Assembly: GCA_002479405.1 (NCBI GenBank) | Contig: DLMX01000097.1 | Location: forward strand, 13,881 to 20,835 | Length of the DNA stretch: 6,955 nucleotides | Origin: Methylophilaceae bacterium UBA7525 | Lineage (GTDB): Bacteria; Pseudomonadota; Gammaproteobacteria; Burkholderiales; Methylophilaceae | Direction of reading: 5' to 3' | Shown here: positions 6,606 to 6,955 of the stretch, one piece after another | Layout of the letters: each line of letters opens with the position of its first letter | Position numbering within the stretch: the first letter of the stretch is position 1 | Notes under the pieces: model-generated | Databases searched by the model: none | Seen by the model: only the letters and a program-made list of their open reading frames with translations | Told to the model about the DNA's origin: nothing | Made by a program: the position numbers and the translations under genes

Positions 6606-6806
6606 ATGCGGAATTTAATATATTTAAATCAATGCATTGCCAAGCTTTGTGAAAGTATCAACAAAACGCTTGTTGCAAAAAAACAACAATGCACCAAAAA
6701 GTGTCACAAAAACACAGCATTTAGTTGCGATGCCCGCTTGTGCTTTGGCATACTAGTTACACCTTTCCGCAAGGGGAGTTCGCGAACTCTGTTATCGGGT
6801 TTGTGA
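6606..6806 (+). CDS. Small hypothetical ORF, doubtful
   Basis: The ATG at 6606 is preceded by a strong AAGGAG (6595-6600) five bases upstream, and the frame encodes 66 residues with six cysteines and many lysines. I recognise no family. The 3' part overlaps the predicted promoter and leader palindrome of the porin-like gene, and the amino-acid mix looks like translated AT-rich intergenic DNA. The ribosome site is the only positive argument. It could equally be a short upstream peptide or a chance match. Confidence 0.2.
   Translation: MRNLIYLNQCIAKLCESINKTLVAKKQQCTKKCHKNTAFSCDARLCFGILVTPFRKGSSRTLLSGL
6725..6761 (+). promoter_or_regulatory. Candidate promoter of the porin-like gene
   Basis: As a sigma70 site: TTGCGA (6725-6730), 18 bases, then an extended -10 TGGCATACT (6746-6754), with predicted start near 6761 and a leader of about 90 bases. 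The same bases also read as a partial sigma54 site, TGGCATA-N4-TTAC (6746-6760), but the nearly invariant G of the -12 GC is an A. The sigma70 reading is preferred; neither match is strong. Confidence 0.35.
6776..6789. promoter_or_regulatory. Perfect 14-bp palindrome in the porin-like gene leader
   Basis: GAGTTCGCGAACTC is its own reverse complement. It lies just downstream of the predicted transcription start and 62 bases before the start codon, a place where a repressor dimer could block transcription. In RNA it could form a five-pair stem with a CGCG loop. No known operator is recognised. Confidence 0.4.
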
Positions 6807-6851
6807 AAACGAAACTGAATAACAGCAAATTAAACGCAACAGGAGATAGAT

Positions 6852-6955
6852 ATGAATAAGAAATTAGGTATGGCAGTTGCTGGTGCCGTCATGGCATTCG
6901 GCGCTACAGCCGCTAACGCTGGTATCACCATTCCAGCAGGCGACTGGACCATCGA
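6852..6955 (+). CDS. Exported protein, probable outer-membrane porin (partial, 3' end outside window)
   Basis: The ATG at 6852 has an ideal AGGAG ribosome site (6841-6845) six bases upstream. The 34 complete visible codons encode a textbook Sec signal peptide: Lys3-Lys4, a hydrophobic Ala/Gly/Val core, and cleavage expected after ANA at residue 23. The mature start GITIPAGDWTI resembles the N-terminus of betaproteobacterial porin-like outer-membrane proteins, in which the first beta-strand follows directly. This family call rests on few residues; other exported proteins are possible. The long leader and strong ribosome site fit a highly expressed envelope protein. Confidence 0.7.
   Translation, partial: MNKKLGMAVAGAVMAFGATAANAGITIPAGDWTI

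Larger units (their letters stand above)
6330..6851. other. Intergenic region between vapB and the porin-like gene
   Basis: This 522-base stretch has no well-supported gene. Near vapB it holds the palindromic operator and is very AT-rich. The middle (about 6400-6510) shows only a weak ACGAC/GTCGT inverted pair (6445-6449, 6478-6482). A CTCTGTG repeat remnant follows, then a small ORF with a good ribosome site. From about 6640 on there are A-tracts and short dyads, including TTGTTG/CAACAA (6670-6675, 6684-6689), next to the predicted promoter and leader of the porin-like gene. No tRNA or other RNA gene is recognisable. Confidence 0.7.

Noticed and set aside
6640..6662. CRP-like site TGTGAAAGTATCAACA
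   Set aside because: The left half TGTGA matches, but the right half is CAACA rather than TCACA at the correct spacing, so the match is too weak to report as a site.

Overview
The window looks like a chromosomal segment of a betaproteobacterium, most likely of the Nitrosomonadales type. The basis is the order pilO-pilP-pilQ-aroK-aroB-dgt, the style of the PilP and PilQ proteins, and moderate base composition. The genus is not determined; this is inference from gene order and family knowledge.

Positions 1-2740 hold the distal end of a type IV pilus assembly operon on the + strand: probably the last codons of pilO, then the inner-membrane lipoprotein pilP and the outer-membrane secretin pilQ. 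PilP links the inner-membrane PilM/N/O platform to the PilQ pore through which the pilus passes. Positions 2741-2848 are a compact junction. A good sigma70-like promoter overlaps the 5' arm of a hairpin that has a T-run and ends just before the GTG start of aroK.

Positions 2849-5652 carry aroK (shikimate kinase), aroB (3-dehydroquinate synthase) and dgt (HD-domain dNTP triphosphohydrolase), with overlapping ends, so they are probably co-transcribed and translationally coupled. AroB and AroK act at steps 2 and 5 of the shikimate pathway to aromatic amino acids. A strong inverted repeat straddles the dgt stop codon.

Positions 5704-6329 on the - strand hold a complete VapBC toxin-antitoxin pair (VapB antitoxin first, VapC PIN-domain RNase second), with a palindromic candidate operator upstream of vapB. 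It sits where many betaproteobacteria have gltB after dgt, so it is probably an insertion. Positions 6330-6851 are an AT-rich intergenic region. It contains the vapB operator, a short CTCTGTG repeat remnant, a weak small ORF, and the control region of the last gene. That gene begins at 6852, has a clear Sec signal peptide, resembles an outer-membrane porin, and runs off the window.

Most of the window is ordinary core genome. The points worth a second look are the nested terminator/promoter/ribosome-site arrangement before aroK, the vapBC insertion with its operator, and the palindrome-bearing leader of the porin-like gene. I found no convincing evidence of a new system.
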